From Pseudomonadota bacterium (GTDB taxonomy: Bacteria; Pseudomonadota; Alphaproteobacteria; Rhizobiales; MH13): a stretch of 64,000 bases of DNA. The notes under the pieces are model-generated. The model made no database searches. It was not told where the DNA came from and saw only the letters and a list, made by a program, of their open reading frames with translations. This document shows positions 35,726 through 45,213 of this stretch, one piece after another. Numbering within the stretch: position 1 is the stretch's first letter; each line of letters begins with the position of its first letter. The stretch is from the NCBI GenBank assembly GCA_039024915.1, contig JBCCPK010000004.1, positions 186,001 through 250,000 on the forward strand, written 5' to 3'. A program made the translations under genes and the position numbers.

Positions 35726-36573
35726 CGTGATGGTTGTCCTGCATGTGCAGGCGAGGCGCTCATCTGCCAGCGCCCAGCACGCTCTGTTATTTCTGCTGCA
35801 ACCATCGCTGCGATGATGGCGGGACGTTTGTCACGGAGCTTGGACGCCCCGATTGGCATGGTCAGTGCGGAAAGTCGCTCGCGCGTACCCGTCTCGTTCT
35901 CAAGCCAAGACGCGAACGTTGCGCGCTTGGTCTTGGAACCGATCATTCCCACATAGCTCAAATCCTGACGGGCCAGGGCGACCTGAGCGATCAGGAAGTC
36001 GAGTGCGTGGTCATGCGTCATGATAACGATCGCGCTGCCGGGCTTTGCCGTCGCCACAAAAGTCTCGGGTATTGCGGTCAGATGGCTTTCTACATCCGGA
36101 TCTGCCAGTGCAATCTCGTCTTCACGCGTGTCGATCAATTTGGTCTCGAACGGCAGCGGTAGCGCGGCCCGTGCGAGGGCGCGTCCGACGTGGCCCGCTC
36201 CGAAAATCATCAGGTGTGGCTGTGCCTGTCGCTCGGCATCCAATTGAGCAATCAAAGCCGTGAGCATAGAGGGTGTCATCTGAGCCAACTCAATGCCGAC
36301 ATGCCCGCCGCAGCACTGCCCAATGGCAGGGCCTAGAGGGACAGACATGGCCCGTTGGCTCTGCCCAGCTGCTAGCATCTCCCGCGCGGCCTCAATCGCC
36401 ATAAACTCAAGTTGGCCACCACCAATCGTACCAATCGCCTGGTTGGCGGTAACGACCATCTGCGTACCCTTGATGCGGGGCGCCGAGCCCTTCGCCTCGC
36501 TGACCGTGATCAGGATGGAGGGCTGACGTCCGGCCAATGAGCGCAAGTCGCCGGAGTGAGTTAGATCGAGCAT
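35722..36573 (-). CDS. xdhC: xanthine dehydrogenase accessory protein XdhC
   Basis: Binds molybdenum cofactor, promotes its sulfuration and inserts it into XdhB. 283 residues with ILITVSEAKGSAPRIKGTQMVV at the start, GTIGGGQLEFMAIEAAR, PLGPAIGQCCGGHVGIE (paired Cys), the Rossmann segment LMIFGAGHVGRALARAALPL and YVGMIGSKTKRATF. All family markers present. Confidence 0.95.
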   Translation of the reverse strand: MLDLTHSGDLRSLAGRQPSILITVSEAKGSAPRIKGTQMVVTANQAIGTIGGGQLEFMAIEAAREMLAAGQSQRAMSVPLGPAIGQCCGGHVGIELAQMTPSMLTALIAQLDAERQAQPHLMIFGAGHVGRALARAALPLPFETKLIDTREDEIALADPDVESHLTAIPETFVATAKPGSAIVIMTHDHALDFLIAQVALARQDLSYVGMIGSKTKRATFASWLENETGTRERLSALTMPIGASKLRDKRPAIIAAMVAAEITERAGRWQMSASPAHAGQPSR

Positions 36574-36615
36574 CGTGCCTCGAACTGGCTGTAGGTTGGA
36601 TCGCGGTTGAGCCCG

Positions 36616-39009
36616 CTAGGCGAGTGCCTTCATCCTTTCGACAGCCATCAGGATGCGCTCAGGGGTGCAGGGTGTGTCAAGCCTTGGGCAAACCGCATAG
36701 TTACCAACAGAAGCGACGGCCATCGATAGCGCTTCCACGACGCTCGCCGCGAGCATGAAGGGTGGCTCGCCGACGGCCTTTGAGCGCCGGATGGTTTTCT
36801 CGCGATTGACCGACCAATCCACAAGGTGCGTCCTGAAGACTGCGGGGCGATCGGACGCGAGCGGAATTTTGTAGGTGGATGGCGCGTGGGTGCGCAGTTG
36901 GCCCTTGTTGTCCCACCAAAGCTCCTCAGTGGTAAGCCAGCCCATCCCCTGGACAAATGCACCCTCAACCTGGCCGACATCGATGGCCGGATTGAGAGAC
37001 TTACCCACATCATGCAGGAGGTCCGTTCGATCGACATGATATTCACCTGTGAGGGTATCGATTGAGACTTCCGATACCGCGGCGCCGTAAGCGAAGTAGT
37101 AAAACGGGCGGCCCTTACCCTTCTCCCTGTCCCAGTGAATTTCTGGCGTTTTGTAGAAACCTGCAGCCGACAGATGGATGCGCTTGAGATAGGCCCTGTC
37201 GATGAGCTCTGGAAACGGTATTTGCTGATTGCCGACGCGGACTGCATTCGGTTCAAACGCGACCTGATTCCGGTCGACCTGAAACTCCTCGCAGGCAAAT
37301 TCGATCAGGCGATCTTTAATCTGATTGGCAGCGTTGTCGGCAGCCATCCCGTTGAGATCGGAGCCAGACGATGCGGCCGTCGCCGATGTGTTGGGTACCT
37401 TGTCGGTAGTCGTCGCTGTGATTTTCACATGGTCGAGATCGATCTGGAAAACATCAGCGACAACTTGCGCGACCTTGGTGTTCAGTCCTTGGCCCATTTC
37501 GGTGCCGCCATGGTTGAGATGGACCGACCCATCCCGATAGACGTGAACAAGGGCACCAGCCTGATTGTACCAGGTTGCGGTGAACGAGATACCGAACTTG
37601 ACTGGCGTCAACGCGATGCCCTTCTTGATGATCGGGCTTTCCGCGTTGAACGCATGGATGGACTTGCGGCGCGCCTGATAATCCGAGCGCTCTTCAAGCT
37701 CATCGACGATCCGATGGATGATATTATCTGTGACCGTCTGGTGGTACGGCGTGACGCGGCGACCGGTATCGGTGCCCTCGGCGTCATAGAAATTGCGCCG
37801 CCGGACTTCGAGCGGATCAAGTCCCAGCTTATAGGCGATTTCCTCTACAATGCGCTCGGCGACGATCAAGCCCTGCGGACCGCCAAACCCCCTGAACGCG
37901 GTGTTGGAGACCGTGTTGGTCTTCAGCGGCTGAGACTGCAACAGGACGTTTGGGTAGTGGTAGCAGTTATCGGCGTGAAACAGCGCGCGATCGGTAACCG
38001 GGCCCGAAAGATCGGCTGAGAAGCCGCATCGCGCTGCGAAAGTGGCCTCCACGGCTGTGATCTGACCGGTATCATCATAACCAACATCGTAATCAACGAC
38101 GAAGTCGTGCCGCTTTCCCGTTGTGATCATGTCGTCGTCGCGATCGGGGCGTATCTTGACGGCGCGCCGATGCTTGCGGGCGGCAACTGCAGCAAGGGCC
38201 GCGTATTGGTTCGACTGGGTCTCTTTGCCGCCAAACCCGCCACCCATCCGGCGCACATTGACGGTAACCGCCGCCGATGGGACGCCCAGTACATGGGCGA
38301 CCATATGTTGAACTTCACTGGGATGCTGGGTTGAGGACGTGACCGTCATATCATCGTCTTCACCGGGGACGGCGAGCGCGATGTGGCCTTCGAGATACAT
38401 ATGGTCCTGGCCACCGATCTCGTAGCGACCTTGCAGGCGGTTTTTCGCATCCTTGAGCGCGCCGAAGGCATCACCGCGTTTGAGTGTCAGCGGTTTGGTT
38501 ACAAGGCCCAGGTCTAGCGCGCGCGCCTCCTCAATGGTCCTTGCGAAGGGCTTTTCGCTGTAGGTGATCTTGGCCTTCTGTGCAGCTGCGCGCGCGGCGT
38601 CCCGGCTGGCCGCGATAACCGCGAAAATCGGCTGGCCGAAGAAAGCGACTTCGCGCTCTGCGAGCACAGGCTCATCGTGTAGGTGCGTTGGGGAAATGTC
38701 GTTCGACGCGGGCATATCCTGCGCGGTCAGGACACCGACGACGCCTGGAGCGCTCCTCACCGACGACAGGTCCATGGTTTCAATCGAACCGCAAGCGATT
38801 GTGGAGAGCCCCAGATAAGCATGGAGTGCGCCGACGGGCAGCGAGATGTCGTCACAATAGACAGCCTCGCCTGTGACGTGCTTCGGACCGGAGTCATGTT
38901 TGGTGCTTTGATGCACCCCACCCTTGATTGAGGGTCCGGGCTCAATCCCAGCATCAATGTGCTTGACAGCTTTGGAAACCGTCGGTGGTTGGGTGAATTG
39001 CTTGTTCAA
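36616..39009 (-). CDS. xdhB: xanthine dehydrogenase molybdopterin-binding subunit XdhB
   Basis: Large catalytic subunit oxidising hypoxanthine/xanthine to urate. 797 residues; GEAVYCDDI, VRRMGGGFGGKETQ, FRGFGGPQGLIVAERIVEEIA and HGGTEMGQGLNTKVAQV (Moco loop) are visible. ATAASSGSDLNGMAA and VGQVEGAFVQGMGWLTTEEL follow, with catalytic Glu in KAVGEPPFMLAASV. Translationally coupled to xdhA by a 4-base overlap. Confidence 0.96.
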   Translation of the reverse strand: MNKQFTQPPTVSKAVKHIDAGIEPGPSIKGGVHQSTKHDSGPKHVTGEAVYCDDISLPVGALHAYLGLSTIACGSIETMDLSSVRSAPGVVGVLTAQDMPASNDISPTHLHDEPVLAEREVAFFGQPIFAVIAASRDAARAAAQKAKITYSEKPFARTIEEARALDLGLVTKPLTLKRGDAFGALKDAKNRLQGRYEIGGQDHMYLEGHIALAVPGEDDDMTVTSSTQHPSEVQHMVAHVLGVPSAAVTVNVRRMGGGFGGKETQSNQYAALAAVAARKHRRAVKIRPDRDDDMITTGKRHDFVVDYDVGYDDTGQITAVEATFAARCGFSADLSGPVTDRALFHADNCYHYPNVLLQSQPLKTNTVSNTAFRGFGGPQGLIVAERIVEEIAYKLGLDPLEVRRRNFYDAEGTDTGRRVTPYHQTVTDNIIHRIVDELEERSDYQARRKSIHAFNAESPIIKKGIALTPVKFGISFTATWYNQAGALVHVYRDGSVHLNHGGTEMGQGLNTKVAQVVADVFQIDLDHVKITATTTDKVPNTSATAASSGSDLNGMAADNAANQIKDRLIEFACEEFQVDRNQVAFEPNAVRVGNQQIPFPELIDRAYLKRIHLSAAGFYKTPEIHWDREKGKGRPFYYFAYGAAVSEVSIDTLTGEYHVDRTDLLHDVGKSLNPAIDVGQVEGAFVQGMGWLTTEELWWDNKGQLRTHAPSTYKIPLASDRPAVFRTHLVDWSVNREKTIRRSKAVGEPPFMLAASVVEALSMAVASVGNYAVCPRLDTPCTPERILMAVERMKALA

Positions 39010-40502
39010 GCCGCTACCTCCGTCGCGTCCGAAAGGCGTCGTTTGAGGCGAACCGGCTGATCCGTATCAGCGTGTTCCAGATAAAAGCGGGTCAAGAGGT
39101 TCTGCGCGCTCAAAAGCCTATAGTCCGACGTCCCGCGCCAATCGCTCAGCGGTTGGTAGTCTTCCGCGAAGAGGGGCCTTGCAGCGTCGATGGTCTGACA
39201 AGACCATTGCTTGCCGGTCAGGGCAGCTTCGACTGCCTTTGCACGTTTGGGCGTACCTGCCATTCCGCCAAAAGCGATCCGGCATGCGGAAATGGTTTGA
39301 CCATCAAGTCGCACATGAAACGCACCGCACAGTGCCGAAATATCTTCGTCGCGGCGCTTGGAGATTTTATAGGCAGCGTTCAGCGAGCTGCTTTCTGGCC
39401 TGGGTATGCGTACCGCCTCGACATATTCTCCCGGGCGACGGTCTTGCTTGCCGTAGCTGATGAAAAAGTCCTCGAGTGGAAGATGCCGAACACCCTCGGT
39501 CGAGCGCAACACCACCGTGGCCCCGAGTGCTATGAATGCAGGCGGGCTGTCTCCTATCGGTGAGCCGTTTGCAATGTTGCCGCCGATCGTCCCCATATTG
39601 CGGACCTGCGGACCACCGATCCTCCACCATAACTCATCAAGGTGGGGCAGGTGCTCTTGCAACACAGGTATGAAGGCCGAATAACTAACCCCCGCTCCAA
39701 GTGTGATTTCGGTGTCTGACACTTTGATGGTTTGCAGCGCATCAATGTTCCCGATGAACGCAGCTGGGCTGATCGAGCGGTAGTCCTTGTTGACCCAAAG
39801 GCCGACGTCGGTTGCTCCTGCAACAATCGTCGTTCCCGGGAACGACGCTAGCAGCGTCGATAGCTGTGCCGGTGTTTTTGGAACAAACAATCGCTCCTCA
39901 CCATTTGGCGCATCCGATACAACCTCAACCAGAGTGTCGTCTTGCCAATCCGACAGGAGTTGCGTGACGCGATCACGCTCCTTCATGAGAATGTCGTTTG
40001 CCGGCGTGTCATAATCAGAAATCGCTTTTGCTGCCTTGATGATCGGCTCATAGCCCGTGCAGCGACACAGGTTGCCTTGCAGCGCCGTTTCGATCTGCGC
40101 TGTCGTGGGACGCGGCTCTTCCATCCAAAGTGCGTAGAGGCTCATCACGATTCCTGGCGTGCAAAAACCGCATTGGGATCCATGATGGTCGACCATGGCT
40201 TGTTGGACGGGATGCAACCGCCCACCGCGTGCCAAGTGTTCAATCGTCACGACGTGACAGCTATCGAGCGAGCCGACAAACCGGATGCAGGCATTGAGGC
40301 TCTGGTAGGTGAGCGTGCCCGCTATCAGCCTGCCGACGAGTACCGTGCAGGCGCCGCAGTCACCCTCATTGCACCCTTCTTTGGTGCCGGTCATTGAACG
40401 TTGCAGGCGCACCAAGTCCAAAAGGGTCTCGCCGGGGCGAACATCATCGCGCTCGACAACCTCATCGTTCAGCAAGAACCGAATTGCAGGCCGCGTCGCC
40501 AT
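39006..40502 (-). CDS. xdhA: xanthine dehydrogenase small subunit XdhA (2Fe-2S and FAD)
   Basis: Electron-transfer subunit, 498 residues from ATG at 40502. The N-terminal plant-type ferredoxin (GCNEGDCGACTVLVG) and second 2Fe-2S domain (SQCGFCTPGIVMSLYAL, GNLCRCTGYEPIIKAA) come first. The FAD domain follows (IVAGATDVGLWVNK, MGTIGGNIANGSPIGDSPPAFIALGA) and a CO-dehydrogenase flavoprotein C-terminal domain. The frame is open to 40640 but conserved sequence begins at the chosen ATG. First gene of xdhABC-guaD-ydeI. Confidence 0.95.
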   Translation of the reverse strand: MATRPAIRFLLNDEVVERDDVRPGETLLDLVRLQRSMTGTKEGCNEGDCGACTVLVGRLIAGTLTYQSLNACIRFVGSLDSCHVVTIEHLARGGRLHPVQQAMVDHHGSQCGFCTPGIVMSLYALWMEEPRPTTAQIETALQGNLCRCTGYEPIIKAAKAISDYDTPANDILMKERDRVTQLLSDWQDDTLVEVVSDAPNGEERLFVPKTPAQLSTLLASFPGTTIVAGATDVGLWVNKDYRSISPAAFIGNIDALQTIKVSDTEITLGAGVSYSAFIPVLQEHLPHLDELWWRIGGPQVRNMGTIGGNIANGSPIGDSPPAFIALGATVVLRSTEGVRHLPLEDFFISYGKQDRRPGEYVEAVRIPRPESSSLNAAYKISKRRDEDISALCGAFHVRLDGQTISACRIAFGGMAGTPKRAKAVEAALTGKQWSCQTIDAARPLFAEDYQPLSDWRGTSDYRLLSAQNLLTRFYLEHADTDQPVRLKRRLSDATEVAA

Positions 40503-40953
40503 CCCACTCTCATGTAAGGTTTTTCCCGAGTGTTTTATATAAGCTTCAATGCAGGCTTCTGCGCAAGCAATAAGCGTGAGGAAAGAATGGGCGATTCTGC
40601 CGCGGCAAGCGGCAGGTCTCTGACTGGTCACCGGTCGCAAGACGCTGTTTCATTGCAGCAATCGGATGGACCTTCCTTATGGGCGTCTTCCGCGCGCGGT
40701 TTGTAAGTGCTTGGTGGTTGCTTTGTGAGCGGTCTGTCAAAAGGCGGTGCCAATGCAAACCGCGCCGTGTTGAAAGGCGTCAAACCAAGTCAGCGATGAG
40801 GGCGCTTAGGGACGGAATACCGATCGATCGTCGCACCTGTCGACGAAAGTTGCTGAATTTTTCGGCATATCGCCTAATTCTTGGGGTCCTGCAGTCCCGG
40901 TCGCCGGTCGGAGATGGCGCCACCCTGGCCTGTTTCCTTCAGGCCGATAGCGC
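40503..40953. other. divergent intergenic region between xdhA and the guanidine operon
   Basis: About 450 bases without a supported gene. It must contain the xdhA promoter on the minus strand; I found no convincing sigma-70 or sigma-54 match there. A 112-codon rightward frame (40679-41017) overlaps the sigma-54 promoter and riboswitch and has no coding features. NtrC sites would be expected here but none was recognised by eye. Confidence 0.4.
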
Positions 40954-40969
40954 TGGCACACGGCTTGCT
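40954..40969 (+). promoter_or_regulatory. sigma-54 (-24/-12) promoter of the guanidine operon
   Basis: TGGCACA-CGGC-TTGCT matches the RpoN consensus TGGCACR-N4-TTGCW at every defined base. The expected transcription start, about 12 bases after the -12 GC, is 40980-40981, exactly the first base of the riboswitch P1 stem. This implies nitrogen control (NtrC-type activator) over the operon. Confidence 0.85.
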
Positions 40970-40980
40970 AACTCACAGTC

Positions 40981-41100
40981 GTGCAGCGGACATCTAGGGT
41001 TCCGGTTTTCTCAGTGAAGAGAAAGCGCTGGTCCGAGAGATGTCACCTGACCAAGATAGTCAGGTACACGGCGGGGCAAAATCCCGGGAGACATCTGCAC
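40981..41100 (+). ncRNA. guanidine-I riboswitch (ykkC class)
   Basis: All conserved blocks of the ykkC guanidine-I aptamer are present in order: CTAGGGTTCCG (from 40993), CTGGTCCGAGAGATG, the ACACGGCGGG segment, and CAAAATCCCGGGAGA. P1 is closed by GTGCAG (40981-40986) with CTGCAC (41095-41100). The expression platform probably includes the hairpin AGGTTTGCGC/GCGCAAGCCT at 41100-41119. Ligand binding would turn on the downstream uptake and hydrolysis genes. Class assigned by recognising the conserved sequence, which is highly specific. Confidence 0.95.
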
Positions 41101-41201
41101 AGGTTTGCGCGCGCAAGCCTCCTCCCGGTCAGCGTGCTCAAAACTCATTCATGTGCGGCAACACACAAGCCGAAACGAGCGAGCAGAGAAGCGAGACTTC
41201 A

Positions 41202-42275
41202 ATGATCAGGACATCAAAAACACTAGCGGCCGCCGCCTTGGTTGGTTCCGCGGCTCTTATGACGAGCGGGGCTGGCGCTCCGGCCAGTGCGCAGGAGCGG
41301 ACCAGCTTCAGCGTATGCTGGTCAATCTATGTTGGCTGGATGCCCTGGGGGTACCTCGAAGACTCCGGTATCATGGACAAGTGGGCGGAGAAGTACGGTA
41401 TCGATGTCGAGATCGTTCAAATCAACGACTATGTCGAGTCAATCAACCAGTATACTGCCGGGCAATATGATGGTTGCTCGATGACCAATATGGACGCTTT
41501 GTCCATTCCCGCCGGTGGCGGCGTCGACACCACAGCGCTGATCGTCGGAGACTTCTCCAACGGAAATGACGGTATTGTCCTCAAGGATGGCGACAGCGTT
41601 GAGGCTCTTGCCGGCCAGGATGTCAATCTGGTCGAGCTGTCGGTTTCCCACTACCTTTTGGCACGCGCGCTCGACGGGGTTGGCCTCTCCGAACGTGATC
41701 TGACGGTCGTCAACACCTCCGACGCGGACATGATCGCCGCCTACGCGACTGACGACGTCACATCGGTTGTTACCTGGAACCCTCTCCTTTCACAGATCGA
41801 GGCGACACCGGGCTCCACCAAGGTTTTCGATAGCTCCGACATTCCAGGCGAGATCATCGACATCATGATGGTCAACACCGAGACACTGGCCGCCAACCCC
41901 GACTTCGGCAAAGCGCTCGTGGGTGCGTGGTACGAAGTTATGGGGCTGATGGAAGCTGGCGATACTGAAGTGCTGGAGGCGCTTGCCTCTGCGTCGGGGA
42001 CCGATCTCGCCGGTTATCAAGCCCAGCTCGATACGACGACGATGTTTTACGATCCAGCCGATGCAGTGGCGTTCACCAGTGCACCTGAGCTGCCGACGAC
42101 CATGCAGTTCGTGGCAGAGTTTCTTTTTGATAAAGGGATTTTGGGCGAGGGTGCACCATCACCTGAATTTGTAGGCGTCAGCTTTCCTGATGGCTCGATT
42201 TACGGGGACGAAAACAATGTGAAACTGCGGTTTGACACGACGTTCATGCAGATGGCGGCCGATGGCGCACTGTGA
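41202..42275 (+). CDS. ABC transporter substrate-binding protein, urea-carboxylase-region type (putative guanidine receptor)
   Basis: Periplasmic receptor of the NMT1/nitrate-taurine-like class, closest to the family linked to urea/guanidine carboxylase loci. 357 residues; signal peptide ending GAPASAQ, then FSVCWSIYVGWMPWGYLEDSG, INDYVESINQYTAGQYDGCSMTNMDAL, GGVDTTALIVGDFSNGNDGIV and VVTWNPLLSQI, all characteristic. ATG at 41202 follows the riboswitch leader; the longer open frame from 41040 starts inside the aptamer and is rejected. Control by a guanidine riboswitch makes guanidine the probable ligand. Confidence 0.9.
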   Translation: MIRTSKTLAAAALVGSAALMTSGAGAPASAQERTSFSVCWSIYVGWMPWGYLEDSGIMDKWAEKYGIDVEIVQINDYVESINQYTAGQYDGCSMTNMDALSIPAGGGVDTTALIVGDFSNGNDGIVLKDGDSVEALAGQDVNLVELSVSHYLLARALDGVGLSERDLTVVNTSDADMIAAYATDDVTSVVTWNPLLSQIEATPGSTKVFDSSDIPGEIIDIMMVNTETLAANPDFGKALVGAWYEVMGLMEAGDTEVLEALASASGTDLAGYQAQLDTTTMFYDPADAVAFTSAPELPTTMQFVAEFLFDKGILGEGAPSPEFVGVSFPDGSIYGDENNVKLRFDTTFMQMAADGAL

Positions 42276-42339
42276 GCTCCGCCATTGACGGCACTTTGTA
42301 GGGTTTGACGGGCGCTGCGGCGTCCGTCACGCCTACACC

Positions 42340-43161
42340 ATGCGCCTGATCAACCGCTTTCCCAGCCGGGCCACCGGTCTTGCCCTTGCTGCGATCCCCT
42401 TTGCGGCAACCATCGTCGCTTATGCGGTGGCAAGCCACTATCGACGGCTGGAAAACCCCGCCGATAAGCTTCTGCCATCACTCGAGCAGATGGGGGCAAC
42501 GTTCTGGCGTATGGCCACGGAACCGGATCGCCGAACCGGAGATCTGCTGCTTTGGGTCGATACGTTCGACAGCTTGGTGCGCCTGGGTTTTGGGATCGGT
42601 CTCGCCACCATCTTTGCGCTCGTCATCGGGATGCTGATCGGCTTCCTGCCGCACATTCGCGCAGCGCTTTCACCCTATATCGCCGCGATATCACTCATCC
42701 CACCGATTACCATCCTGCCAATTCTCTTCCTCATGGTCGGGCTTGGTGAGGCGTCAAAGATACTGCTGGTTGCGCTTGGAACCGCGCCCGTCATGACCCG
42801 ATCCATCGCGCAAGCCGTTATGGACATACCCAAAGAGCTGGTCATCAAGGCCCAAACGCTGGGCGCAACGACGTGGCAGATGATGGTACGCCTGGTGCTA
42901 CCGCAGGTTCTTCCCAAGCTTATCACCGCGCTTCGGCTTGGTCTTGTGCCCGGATGGATATTCCTGATTTCCGCTGAAGCGATCGCGTCGACATCCGGTC
43001 TTGGCTACCGAATCTTCTTGGTACGGCGCTTTCTCGCGATGGACGTGATCCTGCCCTACGTCGCCTGGATAACGCTTTTGGCCTATGTCATCGACCAGCT
43101 TTTGTTGGCCCTTTCGAAACGGACGTTCCGTTGGGCGCATTTGCAAGGTGAAAGCCTGTGA
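42340..43161 (+). CDS. ABC transporter permease (putative guanidine importer)
   Basis: 273-residue permease with about six helices and the coupling loop DIPKELVIKAQTLGATTWQMMVRLVLPQVLPKLITALRLG, followed by ISAEAIASTSGLGYRIFLVRRFLAMDVILPY. Belongs with the nitrate/taurine-type permeases seen at urea carboxylase loci. Overlaps the ATPase start by 4 bases. Confidence 0.9.
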   Translation: MRLINRFPSRATGLALAAIPFAATIVAYAVASHYRRLENPADKLLPSLEQMGATFWRMATEPDRRTGDLLLWVDTFDSLVRLGFGIGLATIFALVIGMLIGFLPHIRAALSPYIAAISLIPPITILPILFLMVGLGEASKILLVALGTAPVMTRSIAQAVMDIPKELVIKAQTLGATTWQMMVRLVLPQVLPKLITALRLGLVPGWIFLISAEAIASTSGLGYRIFLVRRFLAMDVILPYVAWITLLAYVIDQLLLALSKRTFRWAHLQGESL

Positions 43162-43967
43162 GCGCCCTGCCAAAGATCAAGGTTCGCAATCTCACCAAGT
43201 CCTATGGTGATACGATCGTTCTGGAGCGGATCAACCTCGATATCGCTGAGGGCTCGTTCTGCACCATTGTCGGCGCTTCGGGCTGCGGAAAGTCAACCTT
43301 CTTGCGCATGTTGCTCTCGCAGGAACACCCATCGGGTGGGCAGATCCTTCTAAACGACGCGCCGCTGCCCCGGGAGCCGACACCGGATCGCGGGATCGTC
43401 TTCCAAAAGTACTCCGTGTTCCCGCACCTCAGCGTAGAAGACAATCTGATCTTGGCTGATGAGTTTGACGGGGGCGGGCCCGCGGCAAGGCGTTTTGGAA
43501 GCGCTCGCACGCTCGCGCGCGAAAAAGTCACCGAAACGCTCCGGAAAATTGGCCTTGAAGCCGCCCGCAAACGCTACCCAGCGCAGCTATCCGGCGGCAT
43601 GCAACAGCGGCTGGCGATTGCCCAGGCCCTCCTAAAGAAGCCTGATGTACTGCTCCTTGACGAGCCATTCGGCGCGCTCGACCCGGGCATCCGTCTTGAT
43701 ATGCACGAGCTGCTTCTTGAGCTTTGGACAGAGCGCAAGATGACGGTTTTCATGGTGACTCATGACATTCAGGAGGCCTTCAAGCTCGGCACTCGTCTGC
43801 TTGTTTTCGACAAGACCCGACACGATCCGCACCAGCCCGAGCGTTACGGTGCGACGATAACCTACGACCTGCCTTTGGAAAGTGATGCCAAACATGCGTT
43901 GCTTGATGACGGGCACTTGATTTCCAAACGTCCCGAACATGGAGGCAACCATGCGCCTGCCCAATGA
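43158..43967 (+). CDS. ABC transporter ATP-binding protein (putative guanidine importer)
   Basis: 269 residues from a GTG. Walker A GASGCGKSTFLRML, Q-loop FQKYSVFPHLSV, signature LSGGMQQRLAIAQAL, Walker B VLLLDEPFGALDPG and switch VTHDIQEAFKLGTRLLVF are present. Nitrate/taurine-type subfamily with a longer C-terminal tail. Its last codons overlap the guanidine hydrolase gene, which starts within it. Confidence 0.92.
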   Translation: MSALPKIKVRNLTKSYGDTIVLERINLDIAEGSFCTIVGASGCGKSTFLRMLLSQEHPSGGQILLNDAPLPREPTPDRGIVFQKYSVFPHLSVEDNLILADEFDGGGPAARRFGSARTLAREKVTETLRKIGLEAARKRYPAQLSGGMQQRLAIAQALLKKPDVLLLDEPFGALDPGIRLDMHELLLELWTERKMTVFMVTHDIQEAFKLGTRLLVFDKTRHDPHQPERYGATITYDLPLESDAKHALLDDGHLISKRPEHGGNHAPAQ

Positions 43968-45213
43968 CCTTCGACCCGAGCGGATACGGCGCCAAGCGGG
44001 CCTTGCCGAGCAATCGGAGCATGAACTTTACCACCATCCGGATTTTGACAAGCTCAACATGCGCGGTTGGAAGGCTGCCGAGAAAGAGGGCGAACTGCCT
44101 TCCGCTGCTTGGCAGCAAGAGCGGGCTTGGGCACTGCGCATGGGGCTTACCGGATCGGACAGTCTCGACGATAAATCGATACCCACGTTTGCTCGCGGCG
44201 AGCTTCCTCATTATGCGGGAATCAACACCTTCCTGAAAGCGCCCTACATCGAAGATGCGACGAAGGTTGGCGCCTATGATGCGGCGATTATCGGCATCCC
44301 GTTCGACGGTGGCACAACCTACCGCCCCGGAACGCGCTTCGGACCACAAGGCGTTCGTAAGATTTCCGCGCTGTACACACCGTATAACTATGAAATGGGC
44401 ATCGATCTTCGCGAGCAAATGACCCTTTGCGATGTCGGAGACGTCTTCACCATTCCCGCCAACATCGAAAAGACTTTCGATCAGATTTCTCGCGCCGTCA
44501 GCCATGTGACCTCCTCCGGTGCCCTGCCGATCATGATCGGTGGCGATCATTCCATCGGCTTTCCCTGCGTGCGCGGCATCGCGCAATGCACGTCCAAGCG
44601 TATAGGCATCGTCCACTTTGATCGGCACATCGACATCCAGGAGAAGGATCTCGACGAGCGTATGCATACCACTCCATGGTTTCATGCCACAGATCTTGCG
44701 AACGTACCGGCAGTGAACCTGGTGCAGGTTGGCATTGGCGGCTGGCAGGTGCCGCGCGAAGGCGTTGAGGAAGCCCGCAAGCGCAACACCAATATTTTCA
44801 CGATGCGCGACATTGAGGAGATGGGTCTCGCCGAGACCGCGGCGCGTGCGCTGGAGCTTGCCTGGAAGGATGCCGACGCGGTTTATATTTCCTTCGATAT
44901 AGACAGCGTGGACTGCGGCTTCGTCCCGGGCACCGGATGGCCAGAGCCCGGCGGGTTCTTACCGCGAGAAGCCCTGGAGCTGGTCTCGCTGGTTGCAAAA
45001 GAAGGCATTTGCGGGCTTGAGGTTGTCGAGGTTTCGCCGCCTTACGATACCTCTGACATCACAGCACTTCTGGCTACGCGCGTGATTGTCGATGTCCTCG
45101 GAACGTTGGTTAGCCATGGCAAAATGGGTTCGCACAAATCCATTATAGACAAGCCGGTCACCATTCCGCACGGGCCTGATGTCGGCTCGCAAGGCTGGGA
45201 GCTGAAGCCGTGA
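43951..45213 (+). CDS. gdmH: guanidine hydrolase, GdmH-like (ureohydrolase superfamily)
   Basis: Agmatinase/arginase-fold enzyme expected to hydrolyse guanidine to urea and ammonia with a dinickel centre. 420 residues; metal ligands His200 (GGDHS), Asp224, His226, Asp228 (FDRHID), Asp316 and Asp318 (SFDIDSVD). The motif FDRHID with QEKDLDERMHTTPWFHATD just after it, the long N-terminal extension, and VPGTGWPEPGGFLPREAL and VVEVSPPYDTSDIT match the cyanobacterial guanidine hydrolase group. Ordinary agmatinases have DAHxD instead. ATG at 43951 follows GGAGG by five bases and is preferred over 43939. Riboswitch control supports the substrate. Confidence 0.9.
   Translation: MRLPNDLRPERIRRQAGLAEQSEHELYHHPDFDKLNMRGWKAAEKEGELPSAAWQQERAWALRMGLTGSDSLDDKSIPTFARGELPHYAGINTFLKAPYIEDATKVGAYDAAIIGIPFDGGTTYRPGTRFGPQGVRKISALYTPYNYEMGIDLREQMTLCDVGDVFTIPANIEKTFDQISRAVSHVTSSGALPIMIGGDHSIGFPCVRGIAQCTSKRIGIVHFDRHIDIQEKDLDERMHTTPWFHATDLANVPAVNLVQVGIGGWQVPREGVEEARKRNTNIFTMRDIEEMGLAETAARALELAWKDADAVYISFDIDSVDCGFVPGTGWPEPGGFLPREALELVSLVAKEGICGLEVVEVSPPYDTSDITALLATRVIVDVLGTLVSHGKMGSHKSIIDKPVTIPHGPDVGSQGWELKP

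Noticed and set aside
40735-40760. Second sigma-54 site on the minus strand for xdhA
   Set aside because: Only the -24 half matches; the -12 GC is absent.
41040-41201. Upstream extension of the guanidine receptor frame
   Set aside because: It begins inside the riboswitch aptamer and precedes a normal signal peptide start at 41202.
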